From Porodaedalea pini (taxonomy: Eukaryota > Basidiomycota > Agaricomycetes > Hymenochaetales > Hymenochaetaceae), in contig NBAY01000085.1 of the NCBI GenBank assembly GCA_002794775.1, positions 62,001-126,000 of the forward strand: a stretch of DNA of 64,000 bases. The letters are read 5' to 3'. This document shows, piece after piece, positions 1 through 12,200 of the stretch. A model generated the notes under the pieces. It worked only from the letters and a program-made list of their open reading frames with translations, was not told the origin of the DNA and did no database searches. The stretch's first letter is position 1. Every line of letters begins with the position of its first letter. A program made the position numbers and the translations under genes.

Positions 1-1100
1 GTGCATTGCAAAGACCGAAGAACACGACGGTTGGCTCGAAGAGGCCCATATTTGTGCAAAAAGCTGCCTTCCACTCGTCACCTTCTCGGATCTGGATGTT
101 GTAGTATCCCCATTGGAGGTCAAGCTTGGTGAATGAACTTCGCTTTCTTGACCTTGTCGACAAGTTCGTTGATGAGGGGGAGAGGGTACTTGTTTTTTAT
201 TGTTCCCTCATTAAGCTTCCGGTAGTCCTGTATCAAGCATAGGGACTTGTTGGCCTTCTTGATGAAGAAGAAAGGCGACACCATCGGTGAGATCGACTTT
301 TGTATACGGCCCAATTTCAGGTTCTCTTCAAGGAAGTCCTTTAGCAACTGTTGTTCCGTTGGCGTCAACGGGTAGATCTTGCAGTTGCTAGGCTTGAAGT
401 CAGGCTTCAGGTCGATGACATGGTCCCAGGGGCGGTGTTCTGGTAACTTCTCAAATCCCTTCTCCGAGAAGACGTCGGCGTAGTTGTTGAGATATGCGGG
501 CCAGGATGCCTTGTCCATTCGCACTTTTCTCACCCTCCTCATCTCTTCTACTGCCTCCTTCTCGATCATGCATTCTTCCGGGCAATGGGTGAATTCAATC
601 AAACCCATTTTCCAGTCAACCTCCGGGTTGTGGCGTCAAAGCCAGTCGTAGCCCAGGAAGATGTTCGACGATGCCAGGGATGTCACCGCAAGGACGATCC
701 TTTCCTTGTGGTGCCCGATCATTAGTTTGACATCGATGTAGTTTTCGATCAAACCAGCCTCATTGTGTGTGCCATCTGCATTTAGCACCGCAAGGGGTCT
801 GACATAGCGTTTCATCTCTAACCCGTACCGTTCGACGAACCTCACATCGATGCATGATCCTGTACACCCTGAATTCACAAGGGCATGCGCATCCACCTCC
901 CTCACCTCACCCTCCACACCATATCCGACGTTCAGGAGGAGGTCCAGCTGGCGTCCACCAGTTCCCCTCACGAACAGCTGCTTGTATTCATCTTCTTCGT
1001 TCACATCAGTGGGGACTTCGTAGTTGGAAAAACCATCAACGTCGTTTGCATCTATGTACTGTACAGATGGTTGGTTATATTTTATCGAGTCCGAATCCAA
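1..1100 (-). pseudogene. pol: TE-1a pol fragment: aspartic protease and start of reverse transcriptase
   Basis: Positions 1100-636 encode a retropepsin-like domain with the motif VNSGCTGSCID, where family members have D-S-G, so the catalytic Asp reads Asn. It ends GYDWL followed by TGA. Positions 608-120 continue in frame with the linker (DVFSEKGFEKLPEHRPWDH) and the RT start (PFFFIKKANKS, QDYRKLNEGTIKNKYPLPLI). Near 133-140 there is one extra T relative to the plus-strand copy (TTCATTCACC against TTCATCACC), which shifts the frame. Beyond it the frame reads TKLDLQWGYYNIQIREGDEW, so the arginine that is a stop in the other copy is still CGA here. Non-functional remnant. Confidence 0.85.
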
Positions 1101-1135
1101 AACCCCTTGTTCTTCCCGGTCAGTTGCCCTGATGG

Positions 1136-2760
1136 CTACACCTGACCACTCGCAAAATCCTGTGAGTTGACGACCTCTTCGTCATCATCGTCTTCCTCCA
1201 CATAGTCCTCCACCGTTGTCCTTCGAGTGTCCACGACTTCCTCGAAGGCCAATTCCTTCATCACGCCTAAGTCATCAGCAAGAAGACGACGCTCACTTGG
1301 TGCCATCATCTGCAGCATGCACTGCACGATCGTCTTTCCCTGTGGGCACGTGTCCTTGAAGTGACCCAGCTTGCCGCAGATCCAGCACGCTCATCGTTGT
1401 TGCGCCTTGTTCATCAAGACGTCCATTGGCTGGCCTGCACCTCCAAAAGTAATGCCAGTCATGTCACGTTTGTCAACGTGGGCGGTCAGGATCTGTCGAC
1501 GAGCTGGGGGTGCCTGTGGTTGCTGGCACGGTGGAAGTGGGAACGTACAACCTCGTTGTATCGTGCGGATCTGTTGTTCACCGCGATTGATCTCGATGGC
1601 CTTCTTCTTCCAGTCATTGTACGTCGTTGGGACTGGCGTCGACCTCAACACCCCTCTCACTACCTCGATGTTCATTGCACGCTTTAGGCAGTCGCAGATG
1701 ATACTGTCGTCCGTCAGTCCTGCCCTCGTGATGATGACATCGAGCTTCTGGAAAAACTCGTCGGCAGTGAGGTCTTTCTGAACCTTGGTTCAGAATTCTG
1801 CTAGCGCTTTTTCCTTCCTGTTTGGGTCATTGAATGAGGCGTCTAGGCGCTCTTGGAACCTTGTCCAACTGTTGGTGAAGGTCACGAGGCCAGCCGTTGT
1901 TGATTCCTCTACGTAGTTCTGCGCCCATGTCGCTGCGTTGCCACCCTTTAGGTAGGAGAGAGCAACGTAGATCTTGCTCTCCAACATCGGGTACCGGCTC
2001 GGGTTTGCCGAGACAAAGAGGAGGACCTCGCATTTGAAGTCCAGGTAGTCGTCGCCGCCAGTGAATTCATGTGGCCGGGTGACGTCGATGTTGGGGGTCA
2101 GGGGGTTAGCTGTCGCGACCGGTGCTGGGGAGTTGTTCACCTGATGGGCAAAGGCGTTAGTGACGATGGCCGCGATCTGCTCCATCTGGTGTTGACTGAA
2201 GCCTCCTGCTGACATCTCGGGTTCAGGCACGGACATCGAAGGTTCAGGGGGGGTCAGCGGTGAAGGATCTCTACGAGCCTCGCGGTAAGGTCCTGGAGTC
2301 GGAGGCAGAAGGATCATGGACGTCGATGGTGCCGGTGATGATGGGACGGCTGGGGGCCACCTAGCTCTCCTTCCTTCTTTGTTCATCAAATACCAGCTAT
2401 GCTGGATCTCACTCCACCAGATGTCGTATGTAACACCGCTATTGTTGGTCGCGACGTAACTTGGTTGGTCTGGATCCCAATGGGCTGATGCAGGGAGGGC
2501 CCATCGCTGTTCGTTGGTGAGATCTATCTTGTCGATGGGGGAGGGATAGGGATCGGTCGTGCATTTGATCCAGGGTTATGCCAACGTTGAATGGGTTCAT
2601 CGGCGAAGTTGATGATGAGACGGAAGGATGCAGCAGAGATAACAATCGACAACGATGTCGATGACTGAACATGTAACGTCACCCACGTCCAGGTTAAGTG
2701 GCTCCTCCACCAAAGGGAGATGTGGAGAGCCAGGGTCGGGAAGGGTCGGTTGTGAGGTTT
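1136..2760 (-). pseudogene. gag: TE-1a gag
   Basis: Gag forms the retrotransposon capsid. The reading frame runs from roughly 2760 down to 1136 with lesions. Positions 2389-1790 encode the capsid domain (HEFTGGDDYLDFKCEVLLF, YVALSYLKGGNAATWAQNY), interrupted by TGA at about 1787-1789. The frame then continues to another TGA near 1390, followed by a CCHC zinc knuckle (CWICGKLGHFKDTC) and an acidic tail ending at 1136. The TGA after ...KALAEF is shared with the plus-strand copy. The N-terminal start was not fixed because the region upstream of 2389 is open in frame but poorly conserved. Pol follows in another frame. Confidence 0.8.
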
Positions 2761-2914
2761 TCATAAATACACGAACATCCAAAAACGTCCGGGCAGGGTT
2801 GAGGGTTGTCATTTAGGGGGTTTACACTTCAAGTCCATCAAGGGGAGCGCTCCTCTAGACTGAGTGAAGGTGAGTCAACAGCGATGATGTACGCTGGGGA
2901 TGAGCCTGGGTGCG

Positions 2915-2925
2915 GTTCTGCTTTT
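2915..2925 (-). promoter_or_regulatory. TE-1 primer binding site, self-priming type
   Basis: One nucleotide inside the 5' LTR the minus strand reads AAAAGCAGAAC. This is an exact 11-nt complement of GTTCTGCTTTT inside the LTR (plus coordinates 3079-3089), about 30 nt after a TATA-like box. In Tf1/sushi elements the first 11 nt of the RNA fold back on the PBS to prime reverse transcription. The geometry here is the same, so self-priming is inferred instead of a tRNA primer. Confidence 0.75.
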
Positions 2926-2926
2926 A

Positions 2927-3320
2927 TGTTAGGCGGAAGTCTGGGTGGAACTCAGACTAGGCAACCTCAATGTGCGGCACCTGACAGTGACGCGGACGCT
3001 GTCTGGGATGGGCTGTATCTCGAACGCAAAGTTCGGGCAGCGAGTTTACTCAGACTAGGTCGTCGCGGAGGTAAGAGGAAAAGCAGAACAAGTGTTCATG
3101 CGAGTTCCTCGAACCTTTTATTTGCGCCGATTGTGAGACTGGATTATCTAAGTACTGTATAGTTTATGTAACTTGGAATGGAACGAATGAAGGTCATGTG
3201 AAAGGAGTGTGGGAAATGATTGAAAAGATGATTAATTATAATGAAAAGGAGCGTTTGATTTTAAAGGAAAAGAAATGATAGAAAGAAAAATAAAAGAAGG
3301 GAAAAGTTCGAGTTCTGACA
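2927..3320 (-). repeat. TE-1a 5' LTR (394 bp)
   Basis: On the minus strand it starts TGTCAGAACTCGAACTT and ends CTAACA. Its sequence matches the LTRs at 7986-8409 (plus) and 16350-16791 (minus), for example the stretch around CATTCGTTCCATTCC. A TATA-like AAATAAAAGG lies at 3116-3125 (minus strand), about 30 nt before GTTCTGCTTTT at 3089-3079, the probable RNA start. It lacks an internal duplication seen in the other two LTRs, which explains its shorter length. Confidence 0.9.
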
Positions 3321-4389
3321 TTCACCCAGCAGCAGATGGAGCAGATCGCGGCAATTGTCACAGGCGCCTTTGCCCATCAGGCAAACAACACCCCAGCACC
3401 AGTCACTGCAACCAATCCCCAGACCCCCAGCATCGACGTCGCCCAGCCACGTGAATTCACTGGCGGCGACGACTATCTAGATTTCAAACGCGAGGTCCTC
3501 CTTTTCATCTCCGCAAACCCGAGCAGATACCCCACATCAGAGAGTAAGATATACGTTGCTCTCTCCTACTTAAAGGGAGGCAATGCAGTGACATGGGTGC
3601 AGAACTACGTGGAGGAGTCAATGACAGCGGGCATTGTAACTTTCACTGACAGTTGGACAAGATTCCAGGAACACCTGGATGCATCATTCAATGACCTGAA
3701 CCAAAAGGAGAAGGCGCTAGCGAAGTTCTGAACCAAGGTCCAGAAGGACCTCACCGCTGACGAGTTCTTCCAGGATCTTGATGTCGTCATCACAAGGGTG
3801 GGTCTAACGGACGACAGCATTATCTGTGACCATCTGAAGAGGGTGATGAACATTGAGGTGGTTCGTGGAGTGCTGAGGTCAACACCAGTTCTGACAATGT
3901 ATGATGACTGGAAGAAGAAGGCCATCGAGATCGACCGAGGTGAACAGCAAATCTGCGCAATCCAGCGAGGTTGTGCATTCCCACCTCCACCACATCAGCA
4001 GCAGCAACAGGCACCCCCCGGCTCGCTGTCAGACTGCCACCCCCCATGTCGACAAACGCGATGTGACAGGCGTTACCTTTGGAGGCGCCGGCCAGCTGAT
4101 GGACGTCTCAATGAATGAGGTGCAATGCCGACGCACGTGCTGGATCTGTGGCCAGCTCGGTCACTTCAAGGACACATGCCCACAGGGGAAGACGATCATG
4201 CAGCATATGCTGCAGATGATGGCGCCTGGCGAACGTTGCCTCCTTGCCAATGAGCTAGGGGCAATGAAGGAATTGGCATTCGAGGAAGTTGTAGACACTC
4301 GAAAGATGACAGTGGAGGACTACGTGGAAGAGGAGGGAGATGATGAAGAGGTTGTTGACTCGCAGGGTTTTGCGAGTGGTCAGGCATAA
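3321..4389 (+). pseudogene. gag: TE-1b gag (5'-truncated)
   Basis: The frame enters at FTQQQMEQIAA, homologous to an internal point of the TE-1a gag, so about the first 70-100 residues are absent. The capsid core (REFTGGDDYLDFKREVLLF) is followed by TGA at 3729-3731. The frame continues with the ADEFFQ segment, then shifts near 4010-4020 in a run of C. The new frame carries the CCHC zinc knuckle CWICGQLGHFKDTC (about 4138-4180) and an acidic tail to a TAA at 4387-4389, the natural gag end. Pol follows in a different frame, as in the other TE-1 copy. Confidence 0.85.
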
Positions 4390-4429
4390 CCATCGGGGCG
4401 ACTGACCGAGAAGAACAAGGAACTTTGAA

Positions 4430-7400
4430 TTGAGATCCACTAAAATATAACCAACCGTCTGTACAATACGTAAATGCGAACAATGTTGATGGTTTTCCCG
4501 ATTATGAAGTCCCCACCAATGTGAATGAGAATAGTGAGTATGAGCAACTGTTCATGAGGGGAACTGACGGACGCCAGCTGGACCTCCTCTTGAACGTCGG
4601 ACACAGTGTGGAGGGTGAAAGGAAAGAGGTGGATGCGCATGCCCTCATGGACTCAGGGTGTACAGGATCATGCATTGACGTGAGGCTCATTGAACGATAC
4701 AGATTAGAGACCAAGCAATACATCCGACCCCTCGTGGTGCTCAATGCAGACGGCACACACAATGAGGCTAGGTTGATCAAAAACTACATCGATGTCAAAC
4801 TAATGATCGGGCACCACAAGGAAAGGATCGTCCTTGTGGTAACATCCCTAGCATCATCAAACATCTTCCTTGGTTACGACTGGCTTTGACGCCATAATCC
4901 AGAAGTCGACTGGAAGATGGGTTCGATTGAATTCACCCGCTGTCCAGAGAAGTGCACGATTGAGAAGGAGGTTGCAGAAGAGATGAGGAGGGTGAGAGGG
5001 GTGCGAATGGACAAGGCATCCTGGCCCGCATACCTCAATGACTTCGCCGACGTCTTCAGCGAAAAAGGCTTCGAGAAACTGCTGGAACATAGACCCTGGG
5101 ATCACATCATCAACTTGAAACCCGACTTCAAGCCTAGCAACTGCAAGATCTATCCATTGACACCAACGGAACAACAGTTGCTAAAGGACTTCCTCGAAGA
5201 GAACTTGAAGTCGGGCCGCATACGAAGATTGATCTCCCCAATGGCGTCACCCTTCTTTTTCATCAAGAAGGCCGACAAATCGCTATGCCCAATCCAGGAC
5301 TACCGTAAACTCAACGAAGGCACAATCAAGAACAAGTATCCTCTCCCCCTCATCGACGAACTGGTCGACAAGGTCAAGAAGGCAAAGTTCATCACCAAAC
5401 TTGACCTTCACTGGGGATACTACAACATCCGGATCTGAGAAGGCAATGAATGGAAGGCAGCGTTCCACACAAACATGGGTCTCTTCGAACCGACAGTCAT
5501 GTTCTTTGGTCTTTGCAACGCACTGGCGACGTTCCAAGCTTTTGTCAACCACATCTTCAAGGGACTGATCTATGATAACTTGATCATCGTCTACCTCGAT
5601 GATATACTGATTCTCTCACAAACTCTCGAGGAGCATATCGAGACATTGAAGCATGTCCTTCAGATCCTGCAAGAAAACGGTCTGTACCTTAAGCCTGAAA
5701 AGTGCGAGTTTGACACCAAGGTTGTAAAGTACCTCGGCCACATCGTTGGCAATGGCGAGATCAGAGCGGACCCGGCAAAGATGGAAGTGATCGCAGACTG
5801 GCCTGTCCCATGAAACGTCAAACAGCTGCAACAGTTCCTCGGTATGGGCAACTGGCTATGACAGTTCATCAAGGATTACAGCAAGATAGTCCATCCGTTA
5901 ACATCGCTGACAGGCAAGAAGGACTGGGTATGGGAGACCAAACAGCAGGAAGCATTCGAGGAGCTGAGACGACGTCTCTGCTCACCTCCAGTCCTAGCCA
6001 TCGCGAACAATGAGGGCCCTTTCCGCGTCGAAGCAGACTCATCAAACTTTGCGCTGGGAGGCATGTTGTTGCAGAAGCAGGAAGGCAAGTGGAGGGTAGT
6101 CGCCTACAGGTCAGAGGTGCTCCTACCGGCAGAATGAAACTATGAGATCTACAACAAGGAGATGCTCGTGATCATTTCAGCACTCAAGGAGTGGAGACAA
6201 TACCTCCTCGGTGCCCATCACCCTATTGAGATCTGGTCCGATCACGCCAACCTCACCTACTTCAGGTCGGCACAAAAGCTGAGCTATAGGCAAGCTCACT
6301 GGCAGACAGAGCTTGAGGAATTTGACTTCCACCTCGAGCACAAGTCGGGGAAGATGATGGGCAAGGCAGACCTACTGTCACGCAAAACGGGCTACGACGA
6401 AGGCAAGGATGACAACAACGGTGTTGTGTTCATCAAGGAGAAGTGGCTGAACCAAGGAGTGGTGAGGACGTCACGTGATGAGTTGTTGGAGCGAGTGGGT
6501 AATGCGCAGAGGGTGCAGGACAAGTCAGAGAGGCTGGCAGGACTGACGGAAGTCGACGGGTTGCAGTGCATGAAAGGCAAGGTGTACATGCCATTGACAA
6601 TGAAGGAAGTGGTGCTGAGGGAATGCCATGACTCGACCCTGGCAGGACACCCTGGATCGTCAAAGACGGTCAAACTGGTACGTCAAGATTTCTGGTGGGC
6701 GTCGATGTTCTCCGATGTCCAAGCGTATGTCCGAGGGTGTGATCGTTGTCAATGAACAAAAGCTCTGAGGGCGTCGAGGTCAAGGCCACTTCACCCAAAC
6801 GTGGTCCCTGAAAGTCCTTGGGAAATTGTTATGGTCAATCTCATTGGAGAGCTCCCAGAGTCGAAGGGACATAATGTGATCTGCGTCTTCATGGATAGAT
6901 TCTCGAAGCAGATGCACGCAGTCCTGATGATGACAAAGCTGTCAGCGGAAGGCATGGCTCAGTTGTACTGCGACCACGTCTTCCACCTCCACGGCCTACC
7001 AAAGAAAATTATCCATGACCGTGGCACGCAGTTTGACACGTCAATGATGAAGGAGCTATACAAACTCCTGCACATTGAAGGCAACCCATCGATGGCATAT
7101 CACCCTCAAACAGACGGTCAGACGGAACACGTTGACCAAGAGCTCAAACAGTACCTTAGGCTCTTCGTTAACCATCAGCAATTGGACTGGAAGGACTGGC
7201 TCCCCCTTGCAGAGTTCGCATACAACAACCATGAACACTCGGTGACAAAGATGTCCCCCTTCTATGCAAATACAGGACATCACCCTCTAAGCTTCAACAT
7301 GATGCAAACCTCCTCTGCCAACATGTCAGCAGAAGAATTCGTGAAGCACATCAAGGAGACTCATCACATCACAAAAGACAACCTGATCAAGGCAGCTGAG

Positions 7401-7904
7401 GACATGAAACACTACCATGACTGAACAGCAGGGATGTCGGTGGAGTACCAGCCTGGCGACAAGGTCTTCCTTGATGATCGGAACATCAGCACAGATGCAC
7501 CGACAAAGAAGCTAGCAGACAAGTGGTACAGACCCTTTGAAATTGTTGACAAGGTGGGTGCAAGCGCGTACAAACTCAAACTCCCCAAGCGATGGAAGAA
7601 AGTCCACCCCGTCTTCAATGAAGCCCTGTTAAAGCCTGCTATTGAACTGTCCTTCGAAGGCCAGAAGCAGCCGCCACCGCCACCACCGGAGATTGTCGAC
7701 AATGAGGAGGAATATGAAGTCGAGAAAGTCATCGACTCACGTCTGCATCGAGGAAAACTACAGTACCTTGTCAAGTGGGTCAGATACAATGAACCGACTT
7801 GGCAGCCTGAGACGGATTTTGGTGAGAACGCAAAGGAGGCGATTGCTGAATTCTATCAAAACCACCCAGGCACTCCTCAAAGACTCGACATTCCTTGCCA
7901 ATGA
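4430..7904 (+). pseudogene. pol: TE-1b pol: protease-RT-RNase H-integrase-chromodomain
   Basis: One frame covers the whole polyprotein if TGA stops are ignored. Protease: MDSGCTGSCID (about 4645-4680). RT: YLDDILILS (about 5593-5618). RNase H: VEADSSNFALGG. Integrase: HHCC zinc finger (ECHDSTLAGHP ... CDRCQ) and DDE core with HDRGTQFD and [11 protein letters not shown] chromodomain ends the ORF (YEVEKVIDSRL ... LVKWVRYNEPTWQPE). Premature stops, all TGA, lie at 4887, 5436, 5811, 5859, 6135, 6753 and 7422 (first base). Several match an arginine in TE-2 (AERNYEIY, CQRTKA, YDRTKG). The 5436 stop is CGA in the TE-1a copy. Not functional. Confidence 0.92.
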
Positions 7905-7985
7905 CTCCGTCCCCTCTTCGTTGACACCGAACCAGATGACCGTGATCTTGGTTGGTCAGGACGCCCAACCTTGAGGGAGGGGTAA

Positions 7986-8409
7986 TGTCAGGACTCGAAC
8001 TTTTCCTTTCTTTTATTTTCCTTCTATCATTTCTTTTCTTTTGACCGCTCCCTTCCATTATATTTAATCATCTTTTCAATCATTTCCCACACTCCCTACA
8101 CATGACCTTCATTCGTTCCATTCCATTCGTTTATGTAACTTTAGATAATATAGTCTCATGGTCGCCGCTATATAAGGTCTCAGGAATCACATGAACTCCT
8201 TGTTCTGCTTTTCCTCTTACCTCTGCAACGACCTAGGTGAGACTTGTTCCCCTTGTATTAGTTTAGATGTGTATTAATCCTCTTACCTCTGTGACGACCT
8301 AGCCTGAGTATAGCGTGTCCTGAGTTTTCCACTCGAGTATAGCACATCCCAGACGACAGTCAGCTGAGGCCTGCCCAGTCCGAGTCATTTCCCGGACTCC
8401 CGCCTAACA
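7986..8409 (+). repeat. TE-1b 3' LTR (424 bp)
   Basis: Starts TGTCAGGACTCGAAC and ends CTAACA. A TATATAAG box lies at 8169-8176, and 33 nt later GTTCTGCTTTT (8202-8212), the self-primer sequence. It contains a partial direct duplication: CCTCTTACCTCTG followed by an ACGACCTAG core occurs near 8213 and again near 8279. That duplication is absent from the 2927-3320 LTR. A purine tract GAGGGAGGGG precedes it. Confidence 0.9.
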
Positions 8410-8762
8410 GGAGACCGGCAACAAGGAGCTTTCCAGGAACTCAAGAAAGCCTTTACAACAGCACAAATGTTACACCAACCAGACCATGATAAACAATTCA
8501 TCCTGGAAATGGATGCCTCTGACTTTGCCATGGGAGCAGTACTCTCACAAGAATTCGAAGACAGCATCCTACATCCTATTGGATACTGGTCACACATATA
8601 CATGGGAGCTGAAAACAATTACCCAGTAATGGACAAGGAACTACTGGCGATTGTAAAGGCCTTTGTACACTGGAGACACCACCTAGAAGGGACCAAATGC
8701 CCAGTCAGGGTAATCAGCGATCAGGCAAATCTACGATACTTCATGACGGCCAGGAGGCTCAG
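8410..8762 (+). pseudogene. pol: TE-3 fragment 1: end of RT / RNase H domain
   Basis: Open frame encoding AFQELKKAFTTAQML, DASDFAMGAVLSQEF (RNase H first Asp region), YPVMDKELLAIVKAF and RYFMTARRLS, typical of the Ty3/Gypsy RNase H. It is cut on the left by the TE-1b LTR (8409) and on the right by TE-2 (8763). The reading frame resumes at 15754 after TE-2 and its target duplication. It belongs to a different family from TE-1 and TE-2. Confidence 0.88.
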
Positions 8763-9211
8763 TGTCAGTGACGGACTACGGGTACGCAAGGGGTAGCTGG
8801 GTCGCGCGGAACTCAGTCAGAGGAGGAGGGAGAAGAGAGAGAGAACGGTGAGCCAGGGGAACTGACACAGTGCAGAGGTAAGGGGACAGCTTCTGGACGT
8901 AGCCAGGTAGAATTGACCAGGTCGAAACTAAGGGATAAGTACAGGAGGACTACCTACTTATATACCCTGCAGCGGCTGCGCACGGACCAGGGAATTAGCT
9001 ACTACATAAAGATAGATGAAAGAATGTCGTGGAACTTCGTAGAACAATAGCGTCATAGTATCAGTCAGCGAATAATGACAGTGTGAGAAAGGGGCGTAAT
9101 GGATATGAGTAAGTCGAAATAGGTGTGATTAGTAATGAGTGGATAAGATATGATAAGATAAGATAAGGGAAAATGATAAGAGAATAAAATAATTAAAAAG
9201 CATCCATGACA
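8763..9211 (-). repeat. TE-2 3' LTR (449 bp)
   Basis: Plus-strand reading TGTCAGTGACGG to CATCCATGACA. It differs from the 5' LTR at only three sites, all C/T transitions near the start of the plus-strand reading. Confidence 0.96.
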
Positions 9212-9222
9212 TGACCCTCCCC

Positions 9223-12200
9223 TCAAGGCGAGCGTCCCGATCGCCCTTGTTCCCTACCCTGGAACTTACCAGCCCACCACTGCACCACTCCTTCCTGTCT
9301 CTCAGGCTCCGTCATTTCAAATACAGGTCGGAACTTCAGCTGTGACATCTCTAGGGTGTTGAGGGCGCGAGGAGCACTGGGAGTCGATTTATGAAATTCG
9401 TCAATGGCTTTTTGAGAGTTTGTCAAATTCTCAATTGGCTCCCAGGTGCGTTCTTCGTTTGGATACCCTTTCCAATGTACGAGGTATTTGAGCTTCCCTC
9501 GCACAAGTTTGGAGTCAACAACCTTTTCGACCTCATATTCCGGCACATCATCAATGATCTCGGGCAGGGGTGGAGGATCTTGCTTTTGCGACGTATACTG
9601 CGGCTCGTGGTATGGGGAGAGGAGCACTTCATTGAAAACCGGATAGACTTTTTTCCATGTACGTGGAAGTTTAAGCCTATATGCTGACGTGCCGATTTTC
9701 TTTTCGACGATGAAAGGCCCATAGCGTTTATCTCCCAGCTTCTTCATAGGACGATCTGTCTTTAAGTGAGTTCCTTCGAGCATGACCTTATCCCCAGGTT
9801 TATACTCGATGGATTCTCCCTTCGTCCTGTCATAGAAACGCTTCATGGTTTCGGCCGCATGCTTTAACGCCGATTCGGTTTCCTCCCTGATCTTGGCCAT
9901 CCGGTCGGCAAACTGCTTAGCGGACTCATTGGTCGATTCGCATCTAGGATTCGTGCCCTTATATGGGTGTCTCCCATGGTTGATGAAAAAGGGTGACACT
10001 CCTGTCGACATTTGTTCTTTGTCATTATACGCGAATTCCGCTAGCGCAAGCCATTCCGCCCAGTCCGACTGATGGTGGTTAACAAAGAGATGAAGGTACT
10101 GTTCAATCTCTTGGTTTATCCGTTCTGTCTGACCATCTGTCTGTGGGTGATATGCCGTTGACGGGTTTCCCTCGATGCCCAGTAACCGGTATAGTTCGTT
10201 CATGAATTTGGACTCGAACTGTGATCCTCTGTCATGAATAAACTTGCGCGGTATGCCGTGTAGCCTGAAGACATGATCCCGGTAGAGTCTCGCCATTCCT
10301 TCCGATGTTATGCTCACAGAGGTAGGGATCGCATGCACCTGTTTACTGAACCTGTCAACAAAGACACAGATTGCGTTATGCCCATTGGACTTGGGTAGTT
10401 CGCCGATCAGGTCTGCTGTGACGATTTCCCAAGGACCTTTCGGGATCTCGTTCGGGTTCAGAGGATTATGCAGTTTCGCTCTGTGTGCCTTGGTACGTTG
10501 GCACGCATCACATCCCTCGACATATATTCGAACATCTCGTTGGATTCCCAGCCACCAGTAGTTGCGTGTGATCAACTCATGGGTCTTGTAGCGTCCTGGG
10601 TGTCCTGCAAGCGTGCTGTCGTGATGGTTTCGAATGATGTCTTCTCGGAGTTTATGGTCTTTTGGCACGTAGATCCTGCCCTTCCACATCAACAACCCTT
10701 CTTCTTCATCCCATTCTCGTTCCTTCCACTCTAACGCCTTCACAACTGCTCTGTCCCTGTTGTTTCGTACCCTTTTAATTCGTTTAACAAAGTCTGCATC
10801 CAGCGCTTCTAGCAGTGTTTCGTTTACAAATAGGTCCAGCTTGAGCAAAACAATGTCGATATTGTCGTTCTCCCCCCTCTCATGATCCGCTCGTCTTGAG
10901 AGGAGGTCAGCCTTAGTCATCAGGGCACCTGGTTTATGGAACAGTTTGAAGTTGTAGTCCGCTAACTCCTGTAGCCATCTCGCTTGTCGGTGGTTAATCT
11001 TCTGGGGTTTTCGGAAATATTGGAGGTTGAGGTGATCCGACCAGATTTCGAAGGTTTGCGTTGCCCCTAGAAGATATTGTCGCCAGTCATCCAGTGCGCA
11101 CATGATTGCGAACATCTCTTTGTCGTAGATTTCGTAGTTGCGCTCTGCTTGGCTAAGCGCTTGCGATCGGTATGCGATTGGATGCCACTTTCCGTCAATG
11201 AATTGGGACAGAATGGCGCCGTTAGTGAAATGCGACGAATCGGCCTCCACCTGAAACTGACCGTCATCAGTAGGCACTGTGAGTACGGGTTCTTCACAGA
11301 GCTTCTGCTTCAGACGTTCAAAGGCCTCCTGTTGCTCCACCTCCCACTTCCACTCTACATCTCCGGTCAACACTGTCAAGGGCTTCGCATAATGACTGAA
11401 TGCTAGGATAAAGCGGCGGTAATAGTTGCAGAACCCAAGGAAAGACTGTAGTTCTTTCTTGTTCTTAGGCACTGGCCAATCTTTTACACCTGCCACTTTG
11501 GCTGGATCCATGCGAATCTGTCTGTTGCCAAGGATATGCCCAAGATAGTTCACGGTCTCTTGAGCGAAGCTGCACTTTTCTGGCTTTAAGAACAACTTGT
11601 TTGCTCGCAACACTTCCAGGACTTGTCGGACGAGTTTGTCATGATGTTCGCGAGTTCGTGCGAAGATCAGAATGTCATCCATGTAGACTATGACGTGTCC
11701 ATCATTGACGAGTTCTCAGAAGATCTCGTTCATGAATCCTTGGAAGGTTGCCGGTGAGTTTGTGAGACCAAAAAACATGACCGTTGGTTCGAATAGACCG
11801 CGGTTTGTCCTGAAGGCGGCTTTATGCTCATCACCCTCTCGAATCTGAATGTTATTGTAACCCCAACGTATGTCAAGCTTCGTGAAGAATTTCGCCTGTT
11901 TTGTTTTGTCGATGAGCTCTTGGATTAGAGGTAACGGGTATTTGTTCCTAACTGTCATCTCGTTGAGCCGGCGATAATCCTGTACGGGGTGAAGCTTGCT
12001 ATCCTTCTTTTTTATGAAGAAGAAGGGGGATGCCATCTCAGATTGAGAGTTACAAATACGGCCAGTTCTCAAGTTTTCGGTGAGGAATTCGTCCAGTGCC
12101 ACCTGTTCAGATGGACTGAGCGGGTAGATTTTACAGTCAGAGAGCTTTGAACCCGGCTTGAGTTCAATAGCATGATCCCAAGGGCGTCTCTCTGGTAACT

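Larger units (their letters stand above)
1..3320 (-). mobile_element. TE-1 copy a: decayed Ty3/Gypsy chromovirus, 5' part, minus strand
   Basis: Reading right to left, the copy begins with a 394-bp LTR (2927-3320), then a leader, gag (about 2760 to 1140) and the protease and start of reverse transcriptase of pol, before leaving the window at position 1. The rest of RT, RNase H, integrase and the 3' LTR are outside. It is the same family as the plus-strand copy at 3321-8409; their proteins align through gag, protease and RT. Its LTR edge at 3320 abuts the middle of the other copy's gag, which is what insertion into that gag would give. The matching target duplication would lie off the left edge, so this is inferred. 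It carries TGA stops and at least one frameshift, so it is not functional. Confidence 0.9.
3321..8409 (+). mobile_element. TE-1 copy b: decayed Ty3/Gypsy chromovirus, plus strand, 5'-interrupted
   Basis: Order: truncated gag (3321-4389), protease, RT, RNase H, integrase, chromodomain (to 7904), a purine-rich tract (about 7972-7985) and a 424-bp 3' LTR (7986-8409). Its own 5' LTR and gag N-terminus are missing because the LTR of TE-1a occupies the position just left of 3321. On the right the LTR edge at 8409 abuts an RNase H fragment of TE-3, so this copy inserted into TE-3. The matching TE-3 half and target duplication are beyond the left edge. It has eight in-frame TGA stops and one frameshift. 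Confidence 0.92.
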
